Shown: in pieces, positions 32,820 through 41,816 of the stretch
Layout of the letters: every line of letters begins with the position of its first letter
Position numbering within the stretch: position 1 is the first letter of the stretch
Assembly (NCBI GenBank): GCA_017554135.1
Contig: JAFZIX010000275.1
Span: forward strand, 1 to 45,819
Direction of reading: 5' to 3'
Length of the DNA: 45,819 nt
From: Bacteroidales bacterium
GTDB taxonomy: Bacteria; Bacteroidota; Bacteroidia; Bacteroidales; UBA932
Program-made: the position numbers and the translations under genes
Notes under the pieces: model-generated
What the model saw: the letters and a program-made list of their open reading frames with translations, nothing else
Told to the model about the DNA's origin: nothing
Databases searched by the model: none

Positions 32820-33782
32820 ATGAAAAGAATCCTGACACTCTGCACGTTTTTAGTGCTGTGTTTCAGTGCTGTGAGTTGGGGCGGCGAAAAGCCGCTCCGG
32901 CTCCTGTACTGGAATATCCAGAACGGAATGTGGTCGGGGCAGGAGGACAACTACAATGCCTTTGTCTCTTGGGTGAAGGAGCGCAGGCCGGACATCTGCG
33001 TCTGGTGCGAAGCCGAAACCATCTACAAGACAGGCACCGACAATAAACTGTCGGCGGAAGACCGTTATCTGGTGGGCGGGTGGAAGAAGCTCGCCCGCCG
33101 TTACGGTCACCGGTACATTTACGTGGGGGCGCACCGCGACAGTTACCCGCAGGTGATAACCTCGCGTTATCCCATCAGTAACATCGCTCGCATAACAGGT
33201 CCCACACCCGATTCGCTCGTGGTGCACGGGGCGGGATGGGCCAGGGTAAAAGTCCGCGGTAAAACCCTCAACATAGTCACTCTGCATGCGAGTCCCCTTG
33301 CGTATGATTTCCGGCTCAAGCATGCCCCGAAGGAAGACCAGAAAGCCGATGCCGCCCGCCATGGAGGCGACCGCTACCGCCGCATGGAAATGGAAATAAT
33401 CTGCCGGAACACTGTCCTCACCGAGCCTGCTGCCTCCAAAGGCTACTGGCTGATGATGGGCGATTTCAATTCGGTGTCCCGCCTTGACAACGCCTTCTAC
33501 TGCTACCCTGAGGACGACCTGCGCTTTCTCGCCCACGACTATATTCTCGACAATACCCCGTACCTTGACGTGGTGAAAGAAAAACACCCGGACGCTTTCT
33601 TCCGTTCCGCCCAGAGCAACACCCGCATCGACTTCGTTTACGCCACCCCGGCGCTTATGGACAGGGTGATCGGCGCAGACATCATTGAAGATACATATAC
33701 TACGCCTGTGCGCAGTTCAGAGGTGCACGGCTTTTTCCTCCCGTCGGACCACCTGCCCATCCTGATAGATTTCTCTTTATGA
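32820..33782 (+). CDS. Secreted EEP-family phosphoesterase
   Basis: A 320-residue stand-alone enzyme with a signal peptide (~1-20, MKRILTLCTFLVLCFSAVSW). The EEP domain fills the rest: LLYWNIQNGMW, DICVWCEAE (metal Glu), IVTLHASP, MMGDFNSVSR, RIDFVYATP and PSDHLPILIDF. All residues expected for the four-layered Mg-dependent phosphodiesterase fold are present. Its sequence is very close to the EEP domain of the lipoprotein at 19516 (shared YWNIQ-GMW, NYN-FV-W and PD-CV-CEA patterns), so the two are paralogues within the locus, one tethered and one probably periplasmic or secreted. Its stop overlaps the next start as ATGA. Confidence 0.88.
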   Translation: MKRILTLCTFLVLCFSAVSWGGEKPLRLLYWNIQNGMWSGQEDNYNAFVSWVKERRPDICVWCEAETIYKTGTDNKLSAEDRYLVGGWKKLARRYGHRYIYVGAHRDSYPQVITSRYPISNIARITGPTPDSLVVHGAGWARVKVRGKTLNIVTLHASPLAYDFRLKHAPKEDQKADAARHGGDRYRRMEMEIICRNTVLTEPAASKGYWLMMGDFNSVSRLDNAFYCYPEDDLRFLAHDYILDNTPYLDVVKEKHPDAFFRSAQSNTRIDFVYATPALMDRVIGADIIEDTYTTPVRSSEVHGFFLPSDHLPILIDFSL

Positions 33783-36487
33783 AAAAACTCTGTTTTGTAA
33801 AAACATTTGCGATTCTTACAATGACGGCGTTAGTAGGAGCCGCCTGCCGGAAGCAAGAATCGGGAACAACTCCTGGCGGTGAGCAGTCGGAGATTGAGAA
33901 TGTCTCAGCCGACAGTCTCAAGGCTGTTTTCGCAGAACCGGTGAGCAAGACAGCCTTCGTCGGCCCGGTGTATTCCTGGATGACGGACGACCGCATCCGG
34001 GTGGCAGCAGCCGAGGAAGGCACCATCGACTTCAAGTATTCAGGGATGCCGTCGGCAGGAGAGGTTACCTTTGTGAAAAATGAGTCTACTGCGAAAACGG
34101 TTCTGTTCGGCGCTGAAGGATTTGCCATATATCCTTCGCTTGCCGAGGAGAATTGCATTGTGGATGCGGGTACTATGACATTGAACCTCAAGAACCGTTA
34201 CGACTGGTCAGAGGGTAATCTCGAGGCCCCGATGATTGCAAAAGTCCTTTCCGGAACGCCTCTCAGTTTTACCAATATGTGCGGCCTGCTCAAGGTTGTT
34301 TACACCAACATTCCTTCCGATGCCGCGAGCCTCGTTGTCGTGACGCCGGGCTACGAAACCACCAGTTCCCTGCAGGTTGTCGGCTGGAACGGCGCGTTCG
34401 AATCGGACACTCCATACCTGCAGGCGAGGTCTGGCGGAGACGGGGAAATAAACATATCGTTCCCTCCCGGTTCTTCATCGGAGAAAACCTTCTATATCCC
34501 GTTGCCCGTGGGGCCCGGAGCGTCACATCTGTATCCGAAAATCAGGCTGTATCTTGCAACCTTAGAGGGAGAACTCATCCCGGGAACGCTACGAACGGCG
34601 ACAAACCTTCAAATTGAACGCACAGCAATCAAGCCTATGCCGGAAGTTCCTGTTCCAAGTCCGTATTCCGTAACGACGCTGTTCGGGCAGAAAGGCCGCA
34701 ATACGGCTGCTGGCTCTAAAACCGGGGGAGATTACTCAAACGTGGTGATGGGCTGCCCTCGCGGTCTTGGCTGGATAAATCCCGGCCATACGGCATTCAT
34801 TCTCGACCAGAACCAGAGCGTGCGTATCTGGAATCTCGATTCCAAAACGGTTTCCGAGCCACAAACCTATGAGAGTTCGTCCTATGTCCCGTGGTACGGC
34901 ACTTATAGGGACGGTTTGGTTTATTTTGCGGAAAAAGCCCAGGGTAAGATTTATTCGTACAACGTTTCTTCCGGCGCATTCACCCTCCTGCGCTCCGATT
35001 ATTCCGGAAAGAGCCCGGTGGACGTCAAATTCGATTCTGCCGGGAACGCCTATGTGGCGGTATGGGACAATTATGCAATTTATCGTTTCGACGGAGGAAA
35101 CCTTAACGCAGCCTCGCCGTCGGCAACCTACAGTTTTGACGGCAAGCGTCCGCTAAGCATGGCGTTCGACCCTTATGGCGACATGATTGTCACAACCAAC
35201 GGCGGCCAGGTGATTCGGCTCGACACTGTTAGTGGCGAGCAGGAGCTCATTGCCGGGGAAAAAGCCGCCAACACCATTGATGACGGCACTGCCGGTCGTC
35301 CCCGCACCGCCAAATTTACCAACAACCTGAATTCTGTTGTGGTTACTTCCGGAGGAGTCATCTACCTGGGAGACAATTACCGTTTGAGAAAGATAGTGCC
35401 CGGTCTGGCCGGTTACGCGGATGCAGTCGTATCTACCGTTGCCGGGTCGACACAGGCAGCCTATCGCGAGGTGGGCGACGGAGTAGGGAGTGGCGCTACA
35501 TTCAATTCCTTCGGCGGCATGATGCTGAGTCCGGACGAATCGGTTCTCTATATGACCGAGCAGACGGGAGGCTATGTGCGGGAGATCTTCCTTGGTAACG
35601 CCGATGCTTCCGTTTCTCCCTCACCAAGGCTCAGAGCCGGAACATTCAATATCCGTTTCATAACCGACAAGGACACAGGCGACAGAGCATGGGACGTACG
35701 CAAGACCAAGGTGGTGCGCCTCATACAGGACTACGGCTTCGACGTTATCGGTTTCCAGGAGTCCACGTCTGATCAAAGGACTTACCTCAAGTCGCAGCTC
35801 TCCGGCTATTCTTTCCAGGAATCCGGCTATGAAGAGCCGTGCATCGCATGGAAGAGTTCCCGTTTTACCAAACTCGACTGGGGCCAGTTCTGGCTGAGTC
35901 CGAATCCGGACACGCCTAATTCGAAGCCTGGCTCGCCATGGATAGACGTTACCATCCCGCGCAGCCGCATCTGCATCTGGGTCAAGCTGCGCGACACACA
36001 GACAGGCAATACCCTTCTGTTTATGAATACTCACCTTGAGGTGTACTCGTCCGGTATTGCCGGAACAGGAGGCCTTTCGGAGGAAGAACTTGAGGAGCGT
36101 TGTGTCACGGTGAGGGACAAATCGGCCGAACTGATTATCGAAAGGGCAACAACCTTGAGCGGAGGAAGCATACCGACGATACTTGTGGGCGACATGAACA
36201 GCGCCACCACCGAATCTGGAAACGAGCGATTCAAGGCCTTCTTCACCGATGCCTACTACGACGACTTGCTGGTTGAAACTAACTGCAAATACGGCCCCGT
36301 AGCCACTTATAACGCATGGAGCGACACGGATGAGCAGGCGGCCAAGTGGTATCACCGCTACGATGACGTTTATTTCAAATGGGGCCTTGTTCCCGATTCA
36401 TACAGGGTAATACGACGCAATTACGACGATGTTTTACCCTCCGATCACTGGCCGGTTTTAGTAGAATTTATGTTAAACTCATTATAA
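33779..36487 (+). CDS. Three-part lipoprotein: fimbrillin-like, NHL propeller, EEP phosphoesterase
   Basis: A 902-residue lipoprotein (Cys23 in VGAACRKQE). Residues ~40-290 are fimbrillin-like, with the family KTAFVGPVYSWMTDDRIRV entry, a repeated -APMIAKV- segment, and IERTAIKPMP at the end. Residues ~300-615 form an NHL-type propeller (DVKFDSAGNAYVAVWDNYAI, GVIYLGDNYRLRKIVPG). Residues ~618-902 are an EEP domain (RAGTFNIRF, DVIGFQEST, LLFMNTHLEV, LVGDMNS, YDDVYFKWG, SDHWPVLVEF). This EEP belongs to a different branch from the two paralogues upstream. Combining an adhesin-like module, a propeller and a phosphoesterase in one chain is unusual. It overlaps the preceding enzyme gene by four bases. 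Confidence 0.85.
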   Translation: MKKLCFVKTFAILTMTALVGAACRKQESGTTPGGEQSEIENVSADSLKAVFAEPVSKTAFVGPVYSWMTDDRIRVAAAEEGTIDFKYSGMPSAGEVTFVKNESTAKTVLFGAEGFAIYPSLAEENCIVDAGTMTLNLKNRYDWSEGNLEAPMIAKVLSGTPLSFTNMCGLLKVVYTNIPSDAASLVVVTPGYETTSSLQVVGWNGAFESDTPYLQARSGGDGEINISFPPGSSSEKTFYIPLPVGPGASHLYPKIRLYLATLEGELIPGTLRTATNLQIERTAIKPMPEVPVPSPYSVTTLFGQKGRNTAAGSKTGGDYSNVVMGCPRGLGWINPGHTAFILDQNQSVRIWNLDSKTVSEPQTYESSSYVPWYGTYRDGLVYFAEKAQGKIYSYNVSSGAFTLLRSDYSGKSPVDVKFDSAGNAYVAVWDNYAIYRFDGGNLNAASPSATYSFDGKRPLSMAFDPYGDMIVTTNGGQVIRLDTVSGEQELIAGEKAANTIDDGTAGRPRTAKFTNNLNSVVVTSGGVIYLGDNYRLRKIVPGLAGYADAVVSTVAGSTQAAYREVGDGVGSGATFNSFGGMMLSPDESVLYMTEQTGGYVREIFLGNADASVSPSPRLRAGTFNIRFITDKDTGDRAWDVRKTKVVRLIQDYGFDVIGFQESTSDQRTYLKSQLSGYSFQESGYEEPCIAWKSSRFTKLDWGQFWLSPNPDTPNSKPGSPWIDVTIPRSRICIWVKLRDTQTGNTLLFMNTHLEVYSSGIAGTGGLSEEELEERCVTVRDKSAELIIERATTLSGGSIPTILVGDMNSATTESGNERFKAFFTDAYYDDLLVETNCKYGPVATYNAWSDTDEQAAKWYHRYDDVYFKWGLVPDSYRVIRRNYDDVLPSDHWPVLVEFMLNSL

Positions 36488-36506
36488 TCAATCATTTATT
36501 ATAACC

Positions 36507-36656
36507 ATGAAAACAAAAAACTACCAAATTCCTCTCTGCGAGGAAATACTGCTCGCAGGAGAGGGTGTCATCTGTGCGTCCGTTCTTCTTCTTCCGACGG
36601 ATTTGTCGTCCGGACTTGAAGATTGGAGCACTTTGAGTGAAGGTTCATGGGATTAA
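36507..36656 (+). CDS. Small 49-aa protein of unknown function
   Basis: A short frame reading MKTKNYQIPLCEEILLAGEG and ending LEDWSTLSEGSWD. It resembles the small peptides (basic M-K-x-K start, then E-x-x-E-G-V-I-C-x-S) that recur in front of fimbrillin-type lipoprotein genes in Bacteroidales. There is no signal peptide or transmembrane helix. Its stop codon (36654-36656) overlaps the start of an AAGGAGG motif that would serve the next gene, so translation of the small frame may feed into that of the lipoprotein. The role is unknown; it could be a leader peptide or a tiny secreted or processed product. Confidence 0.6.
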   Translation: MKTKNYQIPLCEEILLAGEGVICASVLLLPTDLSSGLEDWSTLSEGSWD

Positions 36657-36661
36657 GGAGG
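36655..36661 (+). promoter_or_regulatory. Unusual strong Shine-Dalgarno site
   Basis: AAGGAGG eight bases before the ATG at 36670. Strong Shine-Dalgarno motifs are rare in Bacteroidota and none was noticed before the other genes of this locus. It fixes the lipoprotein start at 36670 rather than the upstream GTG at 36637. Confidence 0.6.
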
Positions 36662-36669
36662 AAAGTAAC

Positions 36670-38604
36670 ATGAAAAGCGTAAAATTCTTCCTTATGATTA
36701 TTGTTGCCGCAGCGGCAGCTTTCGTATCATGTGACAAGGAATCCCGTGTTTCCGTTCCGGGAAGTGATGCCAAGGTGCAGACCCTCACCGCATGCTTCGC
36801 TCCCGGCGAAACCAAAACTGCGTTCGTGGGCGGTACCTACATGTGGAAGACAAACGACGATATCGTCGTCCGCAGCAGTAACGCCAATGGTTACTCCACA
36901 TTCATATACACAGGTGACGACACGAATGGAGAAGCCATCTTCACCAATACTTCAGAAGATGTAATCACTTACGGGCAGAAATCATTCGCCATTTATCCTG
37001 GGAAGGTAAACGGTTCATATCCGTGCGAGGAAGACGGCTCCCTCAAGGTTGTCCTTGAGGATACCTATACCTGGGCGACGGGCAATGTGGAAGCACCGAT
37101 GCTTGCCCGTGTCGAATCCGGCGAGCCCCTCCAGTTCAAGCATCTCGGCGGATGTCTCAAGGTTACCTACAAGTATATCCCACCCAAGGCCACGAAACTG
37201 GTTATAAAAGCTCCGGTGGTAGACGCCGAGCTTCTGGCTGCAGGTAAGAATACATACAAAATCTGCAAGACCATGAACCAGACATACAACTGGACGACGG
37301 CAGGTGGAGGTTTCGATCTGGATCCGGCCAACGTTCCCTATGTCAAGGCGTACGACCATTCCGGAGATTATAAGATTACGGTCAATATTTCCGCCGCAAC
37401 GGCTGCCCAGAGGGCATCGGACGAAGGTGTTACCGTATATATTCCCCTTCCTGTGGGTCCCGTGGTCGTCAGTGAGAAGAACGTCTATCCCAAGATCCAG
37501 ATGTGGCTTGCGTTTAACGACGACTCGGTTGTGCCGGGTTCTCTCAAGACTGCCACGAATGTGCAGATAGAGCGCGCCAGCATCAAGCCGATGCAGCCCA
37601 TCGCGCTCACGAAGTACAGTGTGGCTACAATTGCTGGAAGAAACGGAACCGTGCAGAATGATCCAACAAAAAAAGTCAACGCCGAAGGCACTTCTGCAGT
37701 ATTCGGCAATGTGAGGGGATTGGTGCTGAAAGACGCAAATACCCTTTATGCCCTCGATGCAAATTGCAACATTCGAAAGGTCGATATAAGTCCTTCCGGT
37801 TCATATGCCGTAACCACTTCATATAGCGAAACGGATAAAACCAATATTTCCGTTCCGTGGCGCGGTACCATGTATAATGGTAAACTATACTTTGCAGACA
37901 AAGACAAGTCCCGACTGATAGAATACACCGAAGGTAATACCCCGGAGAACAAAAAATCTTTGTGGGGTTTTCCGTCATCAGGCAATAAATCTCCCATGGA
38001 TTTACAATTTGACTCAGAAGGCTATCCTTACGTTCCAATTCGTGATGCATTCAAGGTTTATAAACTGCCCAAAATCTTCACTGGAAGCACGCCTGCGGTC
38101 TTTGCGGATTTTTCCAGCGAAAATGCTGAGATTACAGGTGGTAAAGACATGCAGGTCAGCAGCATTTGCTTTGATTCTTCAGGTAATCTTCTTGTACTTA
38201 CCATTAATAACGGTTGCTGCCTGTTCCGTGTCACCCCGGAAGGCAATATCAAGAAAATTGCCGGAGTCGGAACAGCTGCCGGCTCATTTGACGCTGTGGT
38301 GGACGGAAACGCCTTGACGTCCGCCACATTAACGGCCAGCATGTATGGTATCGCCATCGATACCGATGGCAGCATCTTCATAGGCAACCGCTGGTGTATC
38401 AGAAAGATAACGTTCGGAGGTCCGGATTATACCGAAGGCATTGTGACAACCATTGTGGGAAATACCACAACAGGTATTGTTGATGGAGTCGGAGGCGTTG
38501 CCTCTACTAAAGAAGTTTGTGACCTTGTATTTAACTCGGATCACTCAAAACTCTATTTCTCCGAACCGAATGCCGGAGTCATACGTGTTATCACCATCGA
38601 ATAG
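36670..38604 (+). CDS. Fimbrillin-like / NHL propeller lipoprotein
   Basis: A 644-residue lipoprotein (MKSVKFFLMIIVAAAAAFVSC, Cys21). The N-terminal ~300 residues are fimbrillin-like (KTAFVGGTYMWKTNDDIVVR, FAIYPGKVNG, ATGNVEAPMLARVESGEPLQF, IERASIKPM), paralogous to the first third of the protein at 33779. The rest is an NHL-type propeller (YSVATIAGRNG, MDLQFDSEGYPYVPIRDAF, SICFDSSGNLLVLTINNG, GIAIDTDGSIFIGNRWCIRK). It lacks the EEP domain of its neighbour, so the pair looks like a duplication with gain or loss of the enzyme module. It is probably a surface-exposed ligand-binding protein. Confidence 0.85.
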   Translation: MKSVKFFLMIIVAAAAAFVSCDKESRVSVPGSDAKVQTLTACFAPGETKTAFVGGTYMWKTNDDIVVRSSNANGYSTFIYTGDDTNGEAIFTNTSEDVITYGQKSFAIYPGKVNGSYPCEEDGSLKVVLEDTYTWATGNVEAPMLARVESGEPLQFKHLGGCLKVTYKYIPPKATKLVIKAPVVDAELLAAGKNTYKICKTMNQTYNWTTAGGGFDLDPANVPYVKAYDHSGDYKITVNISAATAAQRASDEGVTVYIPLPVGPVVVSEKNVYPKIQMWLAFNDDSVVPGSLKTATNVQIERASIKPMQPIALTKYSVATIAGRNGTVQNDPTKKVNAEGTSAVFGNVRGLVLKDANTLYALDANCNIRKVDISPSGSYAVTTSYSETDKTNISVPWRGTMYNGKLYFADKDKSRLIEYTEGNTPENKKSLWGFPSSGNKSPMDLQFDSEGYPYVPIRDAFKVYKLPKIFTGSTPAVFADFSSENAEITGGKDMQVSSICFDSSGNLLVLTINNGCCLFRVTPEGNIKKIAGVGTAAGSFDAVVDGNALTSATLTASMYGIAIDTDGSIFIGNRWCIRKITFGGPDYTEGIVTTIVGNTTTGIVDGVGGVASTKEVCDLVFNSDHSKLYFSEPNAGVIRVITIE

Positions 38605-38607
38605 GCC

Positions 38608-39708
38608 ATGAAAAAACTGATTACAACGGCAATTGCCCTGCTGGCGGTACTTTCGGCGGGAGCGCAAAAGGCTCCGGAACGTGAATTCAATTATGTTGAA
38701 GCGACGGAGCTGACGATAACCGGAAAAGTGTTTCCCGATACTCCCAATCCGTATCATCGTATGGATACGGTGCGGTTCAACGCCGGATTCACCAAAGAGG
38801 AGAAATACCTGCTTAGGGACGCAGCGGGCATTGCCGTGGCATTCAGGACAGACGCCGATGAAATCCGCCTCCTTTCGAAGTACGCCCATGCGTACTTCGG
38901 AGGCGGAACCACCGGCTTCGCAGGCCGTGGCTTCGACCTGTACATAAGAAGAGATGGAATGTGGCTGTGGGCGGCATCGGCCCTTAACAACGACAACCGT
39001 CTTGAACAGCCCATGAAACTCATCCAGCATCTCCCGGAAGGCATGAAGGAATGCCTTGTATATCTTCCGGTGAGAAGCGAGATGAATTCCGTTAAAATAG
39101 GCGTCCCGGAAGATGCTCACATTGAGCCTATCCCCAATCCCTTCCGTTACAGGGTTGCCGTCTTTGGTTCCAGTTTCACCCACGGAGCCTCAACTTCCAA
39201 ATCAGGAATGGCCTATCCCTCGATTCTTTCCAGGGAAACGGGAATACAGTTTCTCAATCTTGGAGTGAGCGGCCGCTGCCGTCTTCAGGACTACTTCGCG
39301 AAGGCTCTCTGTGAAGCTCCGGATGTGGACGCCTTCCTGTTTGATACTTTCTCGAATCCCACGCCTGACGAAATCAGAGACCGCCTTTTCCCCTTTATTG
39401 AAACGCTGCAATCTTCCCATCCCGGGAAACCCCTCATCTTCCAAAAGACCATTTACAGGGAACGCCGGAATTTCAATACCGAAGCCGAAGCATATGAATC
39501 CTCCCGAATGGATTTGGTGGATTCGCTCATGCGGGTCGCATGCAAACGATATAAGGATGTGTATTACGTAAAAACCACCAATGCCACGTCTCCGGACCAT
39601 TACACCTCGGTGGACGGCACTCATCCCGGAGATTACGGATACACCCTGTGGGCTCGCTCCGTAAAAAAGCCCGTTCTCAGAATTCTCAGGAAATACGGTA
39701 TTAAATGA
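38608..39708 (+). CDS. SGNH/GDSL hydrolase (esterase) with N-terminal beta domain
   Basis: A 366-residue secreted hydrolase with a signal peptide ending near AQK (~21). The N-terminal beta-sandwich domain (~25-165) contains NPYHRMDT and CLVYLPVRSEM segments. The SGNH domain (~170-366) has block I VFGSSFTHGAS (nucleophile Ser), LNLGVSGRCR (Gly), a block III region FDTFSNPT (Asn) and block V DGTHPGDYGY (catalytic Asp/His). The family removes acyl groups such as acetyl esters from glycans. In this locus it could take acetyl or other (for example aminoacyl) esters off the substrate before the glycosidase acts. A truncated paralogue lies at 44121-44414. Confidence 0.9.
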   Translation: MKKLITTAIALLAVLSAGAQKAPEREFNYVEATELTITGKVFPDTPNPYHRMDTVRFNAGFTKEEKYLLRDAAGIAVAFRTDADEIRLLSKYAHAYFGGGTTGFAGRGFDLYIRRDGMWLWAASALNNDNRLEQPMKLIQHLPEGMKECLVYLPVRSEMNSVKIGVPEDAHIEPIPNPFRYRVAVFGSSFTHGASTSKSGMAYPSILSRETGIQFLNLGVSGRCRLQDYFAKALCEAPDVDAFLFDTFSNPTPDEIRDRLFPFIETLQSSHPGKPLIFQKTIYRERRNFNTEAEAYESSRMDLVDSLMRVACKRYKDVYYVKTTNATSPDHYTSVDGTHPGDYGYTLWARSVKKPVLRILRKYGIK

Positions 39709-41816
39709 CTATGAAAAAGACACTGCTTATCGTTTCGCTCGCGCTGGTTTCCAGCCTTGCACTGGCCGGACCCGGAATTTCCGGGGCCGACAGGGAACGC
39801 GCCGCTGCGCTCGTGGCCCAAATGACTCTTGACGAGAAGATTGACTTCATCGCCGGCAAGACCGGCGGGTTCAGCACTTACGGCATTCCCCGGCTTGGCA
39901 TTCCTGCCCTGTGGATGGCCGACGGCCCCCAGGGCGTGCGCAACATAGGCAGCACCTACATCCAAAGCACATTCTACCCCTGCGGGATGTCCGCCGCCGC
40001 CAGCTGGAACCGCGACGCGATGCGCCAGATGGGGGCCGGCATCGGCTGCGCCGCCAAGGCACACGGAGTGTCCATTATGCTGGGCCCTGGCGTCAACATC
40101 TACCGCAGCGCCCTGTGCGGACGCAATTTCGAGTATTTCGGGGAGGATCCGTACCTGACCGGCGAACTGGCCTTGAGCTATATCGAAGGGATGCAGGCAG
40201 AGGGAGTGATGGCTACCATCAAGCATTTCGCCCTGAACAACCAGGAATATGCCCGCCACAAGGTAAGCTCCGAAGCCGATGAGCGTACGATGAACGAAAT
40301 CTACTTCCCCGCCTTCCGCAAGGCGGTGGAAGTGGGCGGCGTCGGCGCCGTAATGACCAGCTACAACCCGGTCAACGGGCAGCACGCGGCGGAGAATCCA
40401 TGGCTTGTCCGCGACAACCTCCGCGCCTGGGGGCATAAAGGCATTGTGATGAGCGACTGGAATTCCACCTACCGCACACTGGATTTCCTGACCTCCGGGG
40501 TGGATCTGGAGATGCCCGGCGGGACGGTGGTCAAGGCCGGTTTCATTAAGCAACTGCTTGAGAACGGGGTGATTACGGAAGACGCTCTGGACGAAAAGTG
40601 CATCAACATTCTCTCGGCTTTCTCCGCTTTCGGTTTCCTTGACGGGCCGGTGGAACCGGACCCGGCTGCCGAAGACCCTTCCCTGTCGCAGCGGCGCGCC
40701 TATGAAATCGCACTGGAAGGCCCGGTGCTGCTGAAAAACGAGGATGGAATTCTGCCGCTTAAAGGCGGCCGTAAAAACCAGATTGTGGTGATGGGCCCCA
40801 ATGCCAATGAAATCGTCTGCGGCGGCGGTTCTGGCTGGGTGAATCCGGAAGACGGAAAGGCCGTGACACTGGTGGACGGGCTCCGGAGACTGGGGAAAAA
40901 CTGGGATATCGAAGTGCTTGGGTCTCCTCAGCCGGAAGTACTGAAAAAGGCTTCCGCAGTAATAGTTTCGCTGGGCTTCAACAGCGAGACCGAAAAGGAA
41001 GACCATGACCGGTCCTACAAACTGGACAGAAGCCAGTTGACTCTGTTGGAGCGTGTCACGGCATATACGGACAAGGTGATTGTAGTTGTGAATTCCGGCG
41101 GAGAATTCGACCTGGAACCTTGGAAAGACAAGGTAAAAGCCATCATCCTGGACTGGTATCCCGGACAGGAAGGCGGCAGCGCAATGGCAGCAATCCTGAG
41201 CGGCCAGGTTTCCCCTTCGGGCCGCCTGCCCTTCACTTTCTGGGGATCGCTCAACGCCAATCCGGTTCAAAAGTGGTATAAGCCCACGCCCAATGCCTAT
41301 GCCGGAACGGGAAGGGTTTCCAGCCGTGACCAGGCGCAGTTCGCCACCTACGGGGAAGGCATATTCGTGGGGTATCGCGGAGTGGAGCATTTCGGCGTTC
41401 AGCCGCTCTATCCTTTTGGTTATGGGCTCACGTATTCGTCATTCGAGTATTCCGACGCCTCCGTAGTCCCTTCCGGGGAAGGATATGACGTATCCTTTAC
41501 AGTACGCAACACCGGCAAGGTGGCGGCGAAGGAGGTGGCGCAGGTATATGTGTCGCCCGTGAATCCGTCCGTCATGAGGCCGGACAGGGAACTTAAGGGC
41601 TTCGACAAGCAGATGATTGACGCGGGTGCTACCGCCCGCTGTACCATCCATCTGGGCCCGGAAGCTTTCAGCTATTATGACGTAAAGTCGCATAGCTGGA
41701 AAGAGGATCCCGGGGAATACCGGATTCTTATCGGCGCATCGTCGCAGAATATCCTGCTTACGGTAAACCTTGATTGGAAACGACTTTGCATAGAGCAACA
41801 GATATCCGTGCAATGA
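39705..41816 (+). CDS. Glycoside hydrolase family 3 (beta-glucosidase-like)
   Basis: A 703-residue exported enzyme. Signal peptide TMKKTLLIVSLALVSSLALA; the ATG at 39711 is an equally good start. The N-terminal GH3 barrel begins TLDEKIDFIAGKTGG and contains WMADGPQGVRN, FEYFGEDPYLTGEL, ATIKHFALNNQEYAR and IVMSDWNSTY, in which the Asp (~residue 251) is the catalytic nucleophile. The second domain (GPVLLKNEDGILPL, ILDWYPGQEGGSAMAAIL) and a fibronectin-III-like C-terminus (TVRNTGKVAAKEVAQVYVSP) complete the standard three-domain form. GH3 enzymes most often release beta-glucose or related terminal sugars; exact specificity is not readable. The gene overlaps both neighbours by four bases. Confidence 0.95.
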   Translation: MTMKKTLLIVSLALVSSLALAGPGISGADRERAAALVAQMTLDEKIDFIAGKTGGFSTYGIPRLGIPALWMADGPQGVRNIGSTYIQSTFYPCGMSAAASWNRDAMRQMGAGIGCAAKAHGVSIMLGPGVNIYRSALCGRNFEYFGEDPYLTGELALSYIEGMQAEGVMATIKHFALNNQEYARHKVSSEADERTMNEIYFPAFRKAVEVGGVGAVMTSYNPVNGQHAAENPWLVRDNLRAWGHKGIVMSDWNSTYRTLDFLTSGVDLEMPGGTVVKAGFIKQLLENGVITEDALDEKCINILSAFSAFGFLDGPVEPDPAAEDPSLSQRRAYEIALEGPVLLKNEDGILPLKGGRKNQIVVMGPNANEIVCGGGSGWVNPEDGKAVTLVDGLRRLGKNWDIEVLGSPQPEVLKKASAVIVSLGFNSETEKEDHDRSYKLDRSQLTLLERVTAYTDKVIVVVNSGGEFDLEPWKDKVKAIILDWYPGQEGGSAMAAILSGQVSPSGRLPFTFWGSLNANPVQKWYKPTPNAYAGTGRVSSRDQAQFATYGEGIFVGYRGVEHFGVQPLYPFGYGLTYSSFEYSDASVVPSGEGYDVSFTVRNTGKVAAKEVAQVYVSPVNPSVMRPDRELKGFDKQMIDAGATARCTIHLGPEAFSYYDVKSHSWKEDPGEYRILIGASSQNILLTVNLDWKRLCIEQQISVQ

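Noticed and set aside
39633..41390. 585-codon minus-strand open frame antisense to the GH3 gene
   Set aside because: The GH3 frame has catalytic and structural motifs in order; the opposite frame is a codon-use shadow.
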